Assembly (NCBI RefSeq): GCF_009766005.1
Contig: NZ_LMUK01000008.1
Coordinates: 1 to 64,000, forward strand
DNA from: Bradyrhizobium sp. S69
Lineage (GTDB): Bacteria; Pseudomonadota; Alphaproteobacteria; Rhizobiales; Xanthobacteraceae
Length of the DNA stretch: 64,000 nucleotides
Direction of reading: 5' to 3'
Below the pieces are notes generated by a model. It was not told where the DNA came from. It ran no database searches and saw only the letters and a program-made list of their open reading frames with translations. The stretch's first letter is position 1; every line of letters starts with the position of its first letter. Shown piece by piece: positions 61,540-64,000 of this stretch. The position numbers and the translations under genes were made by a program.

Positions 61540-62400
61540 TTACGCGCTCTCCTTCGTCTCCACCTTCGCCCGTGGGGCAAAAATCTTCGCCAGCCATTTC
61601 CAATAGGTCGCGGGACGCAAGCGTTGTACGAGGTCGAGGAGGCGGGCGTCGCCGCCGATCAGGATGCGGGGCTGGTTGTTTTCGATGCCGGCGATGATGC
61701 GCTGTGCCGCGGCGGCGGGTGTGGTGCGCGCGACGGCATCGAAACGTTCGATCGCCTCGGTGCGGCGGGTATTATCGGTGACGCCGACGCCGGAGCGGGA
61801 GTTGCGGGCGATGTTGGTGGCGACGCCGCCGGGATGCACCACCGACAGCTTTATGGGGCTTTCCGCGATCTGCAACTCGTGCCGCAGGCTTTCCGAGAAG
61901 CCGCGCACCGCGAATTTCGCCGCGGCGTACGCGGTCTGGCCCGGCGGCGCGACGATGCCGAAGATGCTCGAGAGGTTGACGATGTGGGCTTCGCGCTGCC
62001 GCGCCAGATGCGGCAGGAACGCGCGAGTCGCATGCACCACGCCCCAGAAATTGATGTTCATCAGCCAGTCCATCTGGGCCTGGTCGATCTCGTTAAAACT
62101 GCCCATCAGGGCGACGCCGGCATTGTTGATGACGATGTTGAGGCCCGGATGCGCCGCGACCGCGGCCTGCGCGAAGTCCGCGATCTGGCCCGGCTCCGAC
62201 ACATCGACGCGATGGATCGTGACTTTTCGCGGGGGCGTATTTGCCTTGCTGATCTCGGCGGCGACCGCCTGCAAGCCGGCCTCGTCGCGGTCGGCCAGCG
62301 CGAGATCGCAGCCGCGTGCCGCAAGTTCAATGGCGAGCGCCCGGCCAATGCCGCTGGCCGCACCAGTCACGGCCGCGGCAGCTCCACGGATCGCAGTCAT
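61540..62400 (-). CDS. Short-chain dehydrogenase/reductase
   Basis: A 286-residue classical SDR. It has TGAASGIGRAL (cofactor loop, 12-22), NNAGVALMG (about 91-99), VNLSSIFG (catalytic Ser) and YAAAKFAV (Tyr and Lys), then PGGVATNI. The acidic residue after strand 2 (LALADRD) favours NAD(H). A C-terminal extension of about 50 residues (LLDLVQRLRPATYWKWLAKI) could be membrane-associated. GGAG precedes the ATG. Substrate unknown. Confidence 0.88.
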   Translation of the reverse strand: MTAIRGAAAAVTGAASGIGRALAIELAARGCDLALADRDEAGLQAVAAEISKANTPPRKVTIHRVDVSEPGQIADFAQAAVAAHPGLNIVINNAGVALMGSFNEIDQAQMDWLMNINFWGVVHATRAFLPHLARQREAHIVNLSSIFGIVAPPGQTAYAAAKFAVRGFSESLRHELQIAESPIKLSVVHPGGVATNIARNSRSGVGVTDNTRRTEAIERFDAVARTTPAAAAQRIIAGIENNQPRILIGGDARLLDLVQRLRPATYWKWLAKIFAPRAKVETKESA

Positions 62401-62567
62401 TCAAGGGCTCCACATGGAAAGGGCAAAAGGGAAGGCGAGTATCGGAAACCGGCAAATCCGGGGCAAGTGTTATTCAGCGAAGACGCCGTTCATCACCATT
62501 GCCGTTCGCCAGGTCGTCGTCCAAAATCGTTGTTCGTGTCGCAATCCCAAACCGCTGGAATTTGGCC

Positions 62568-63185
62568 ATGACGCCCTCATTCCTGTTGACCTCACTGATC
62601 GTGGTCGCCTCGCCCGGCACCGGCGTGCTGTATACGCTGGCGGCGGCGCTGACACGCGGGTCGCGCGCCAGTGTAGCCGCCGCATTCGGCTGCACGCTCG
62701 GGATCCTGCCGCATATCGCGGCCGCGATGCTTGGGTTGGCCGCGGTGCTGCACACCAGCGCGCTGGCGTTCGCCGCGCTCAAATATTGCGGCGTGGTTTA
62801 TCTGATGTACATGGCCTGGCAGGCGCTGCGCGAGACCGGCGCGCTCGCGGTGGATACGCGCGTCGGCGCGGCGGGGCGTTCGGCCTGGCGGGTGATCGTC
62901 ACGGGCTTTTTGATCAACATCCTCAACCCGAAACTGTCGATCTTCTTCCTGGCGTTCTTGCCGCAGTTCATCGCGGCGGACGAGACCCATCCCTTGGCAC
63001 GGATGCTGGAGCTGAGCTGTGTCTTCATGGCGATGACGTTGATGGTGTTCGTGCTCTACGGCCTGTTCGCCGCCTCCGTCCGCGACCGCATCATCACACG
63101 CCCCAATGTGATGAGCTGGCTGCGCCGGATTTTTGCCGGCGGCTTCGTCGCGCTCGGCGCCAAACTGGCGTTCGCGGAGAGGTGA
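62568..63185 (+). CDS. LysE-family amino-acid exporter
   Basis: A 205-residue inner-membrane protein with about six hydrophobic segments. LysE/RhtB features: VASPGTGVLYTLAAALTRGS, YLMYMAWQALRETG and ILNPKLSIFFLAFLPQFI. The frame is open back to 62316, but the conserved part begins at MTPSFLLTSLIVV. It is divergent from the SDR gene. It probably exports an amino acid or homoserine-like molecule; substrate unknown. Confidence 0.88.
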   Translation: MTPSFLLTSLIVVASPGTGVLYTLAAALTRGSRASVAAAFGCTLGILPHIAAAMLGLAAVLHTSALAFAALKYCGVVYLMYMAWQALRETGALAVDTRVGAAGRSAWRVIVTGFLINILNPKLSIFFLAFLPQFIAADETHPLARMLELSCVFMAMTLMVFVLYGLFAASVRDRIITRPNVMSWLRRIFAGGFVALGAKLAFAER

Positions 63186-63210
63186 GGAGTGAGGCGGATT
63201 CCAATCAGTC

Positions 63211-63301
63211 CCGTCATGCCCGGGCTTGTCCCGGGCATCCACGTCTTTGCAGCACGGCAGCAAGAAAGACGTGGATGGCCGGGACAAGCCCGGCCACGAC
63301 G
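63211..63301. repeat. Intergenic palindromic repeat, family D
   Basis: CGTCATGCCCGGGCTTGTCC ... GGACAAGCCCGGCCACGACG, with CATCCACGTCTTT/AAAGACGTGGATG between. Confidence 0.88.
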
Positions 63302-63333
63302 GCAGCGATTGGTTCGCGCGCATCCCCAAAATC

Positions 63334-63356
63334 AAAAGGCGGGCCCAAGGCCCGCC
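63334..63356 (-). terminator. Intrinsic terminator after the Lys-rich peptide gene
   Basis: Minus-strand GGCGGGCC, three-base loop, GGCCCGCC, then TTTTGATTTT. It lies 67 bases after the stop of the peptide gene at 63423. Confidence 0.75.
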
Positions 63357-63422
63357 ATTTCGATCGAACGCTTCACCGCGAGGTGGGTGCCCGGGCAGAG
63401 CGAGGCTCCACCCGGGCGAAGA

Positions 63423-63491
63423 TCACTTCTTGGACTTCTTGGCCTTCTTTGCCTTCTTCGCCTTTTTAGCCTTCTTCGCTTTCTTAGCCAT
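63423..63491 (-). CDS. Tiny Ala-Lys-Lys repeat peptide (22 aa)
   Basis: A 22-codon frame: MAKKAKK followed by more AKK units and ending KKSKK. Nearly every residue is Ala or Lys, giving at least 14 positive charges. GAGG lies five bases before the ATG and an intrinsic terminator follows, so it looks like a complete monocistronic gene. The synonymous codons vary (AAG/AAA, GCT/GCG/GCC/GCA), which argues for selection on the peptide rather than simple DNA repeat slippage. The tail resembles that of histone H1-like or Hc-type basic proteins, so nucleic-acid binding is plausible but unproven. Confidence 0.5.
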   Translation of the reverse strand: MAKKAKKAKKAKKAKKAKKSKK

Positions 63492-63966
63492 AGCATCCTC
63501 ATCTGGGTTTAATGGATGGAAACGCGACTCGAGGCATGCTCGGCGGAGGGCCAACCTCGCAACATCCTCGAAACCAATCCCAACAGATTCGCAGGCTGCT
63601 GCCTCGCGCTGTCACGTCACTGTCATTGCGTTATCCACAGCTGTTATGCGTTTTGGTGCGATTTCGAACTAATTTTGAGAAATCGCCGTCATCGGATGCG
63701 TCGTGCGCCGCGCCGGATCGCGCGGCCGCAAGCGGGCCGGCAGGGTTAACGAGACGCCAAGATGGCCTGCGCCCTCCGTCCCGCTCCGAAACAAAAGCAG
63801 GCGGGGCTTGCTGCTTCTTCATCGATTCAAAACCACGCTGTGGATTGCCGATGCGGGTAGAGGTTCCGTTAAGCGCGGCGGCCGCATGTTGTCCGCAAGA
63901 CCACGGGGGTGGTCCGGGTGGGTGATCGATAGCAGGGGAGAACGCGATGCGCGTTCGGGGACAGCG
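63492..63966. other. Intergenic region with one perfect DnaA-box sequence
   Basis: No supported gene. TTATCCACA at 63631-63639 is a perfect DnaA-box consensus, but only one is seen, so it is not evidence for an origin. Forward frames here lack family similarity and look like chance openings in GC-rich DNA. Confidence 0.4.
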
Positions 63967-64000
63967 ATGAACGTTCCAACGATATGGACGATATTCATCG
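63967..64000 (+). CDS. Possible start of a gene cut by the window end
   Basis: ATG at 63967 with GGGGAC six bases upstream opens a frame, MNVPTIWTIFI, that runs off the end. The hydrophobic beginning would fit a membrane protein, and the MNVPT start recalls CDP-alcohol phosphatidyltransferases, but eleven residues are too few to decide. Confidence 0.3.
   Translation, partial: MNVPTIWTIFI

Noticed and set aside
61664..63469. 601-codon rightward frame
   Set aside because: It runs across the SDR gene, the LysE gene in the wrong frame and a family D repeat, with no family features.
63631..63639. Replication origin suggested by a DnaA box
   Set aside because: Only one perfect box, with no cluster, AT-rich unwinding region or origin-linked genes nearby.

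Overview
This 64 kb window is chromosomal DNA of a GC-rich alphaproteobacterium, most likely Bradyrhizobium or a close relative. The pointers are a subclass B3 metallo-beta-lactamase of the BJP type, a bacteriophytochrome with its heme oxygenase, a PdhS-like kinase, phasins, a tRNA-His without G-1, and many palindromic intergenic repeats of the kind common in Bradyrhizobium. No phage, transposase, integrase or CRISPR array was seen.

Layout. 0-10 kb: a catabolic block (gntR, aldehyde dehydrogenase, MFS transporter) divergent from an alpha/beta hydrolase without its nucleophile serine, then a threonine dehydratase-like enzyme divergent from an ArsR regulator, and a 1261-residue PAS sensor kinase. 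10-18.9 kb: a phasin next to a decayed phasin copy, tRNA-His, then a sparse region of very small genes, a CheY-like regulator, an orphan ParA and two related mini membrane proteins. 19-28 kb: csoR/copA copper efflux, a dapA-like gene behind a candidate lysine attenuator, trxB-lysR, an Lrp regulator, two DoxX genes and greA. 28-39 kb: carB, an ArsR-controlled MFS pump, a tRNA-Cys-like RNA, Dps, an enolase-superfamily enzyme, a thioesterase, carA (preceded by a start-stop AUG-UAA mini-ORF) and yqeY. 39-50 kb: an ArsR plus three SRPBCC genes, an LVIVD-repeat secreted protein, LysE, bphO-bphP, an N-formylglutamate amidohydrolase, two transglutaminase-like proteins and a gamma-glutamylcyclotransferase. 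50-55 kb: dnaG (all four zinc ligands lost) and rpoD. 54.8-57.5 kb: an AT-richer patch with three unknown genes. 58-64 kb: two MltB-type transglycosylases flanking the BJP-type beta-lactamase, an SDR, another LysE and a tiny Ala-Lys-Lys repeat peptide gene.

Working together: CsoR and CopA form a copper-sensing efflux switch with the operator between them. BphO makes biliverdin for BphP. CarA and CarB, encoded about 6 kb apart, form carbamoyl-phosphate synthetase. DnaG and RpoD represent the old macromolecular-synthesis cluster, from which yqeY now lies about 11 kb away. Small ArsR or GntR regulators sit beside their probable targets with visible palindromes. Start sites were chosen from Shine-Dalgarno positions and family conservation; functions rest on motif reading without any database search.
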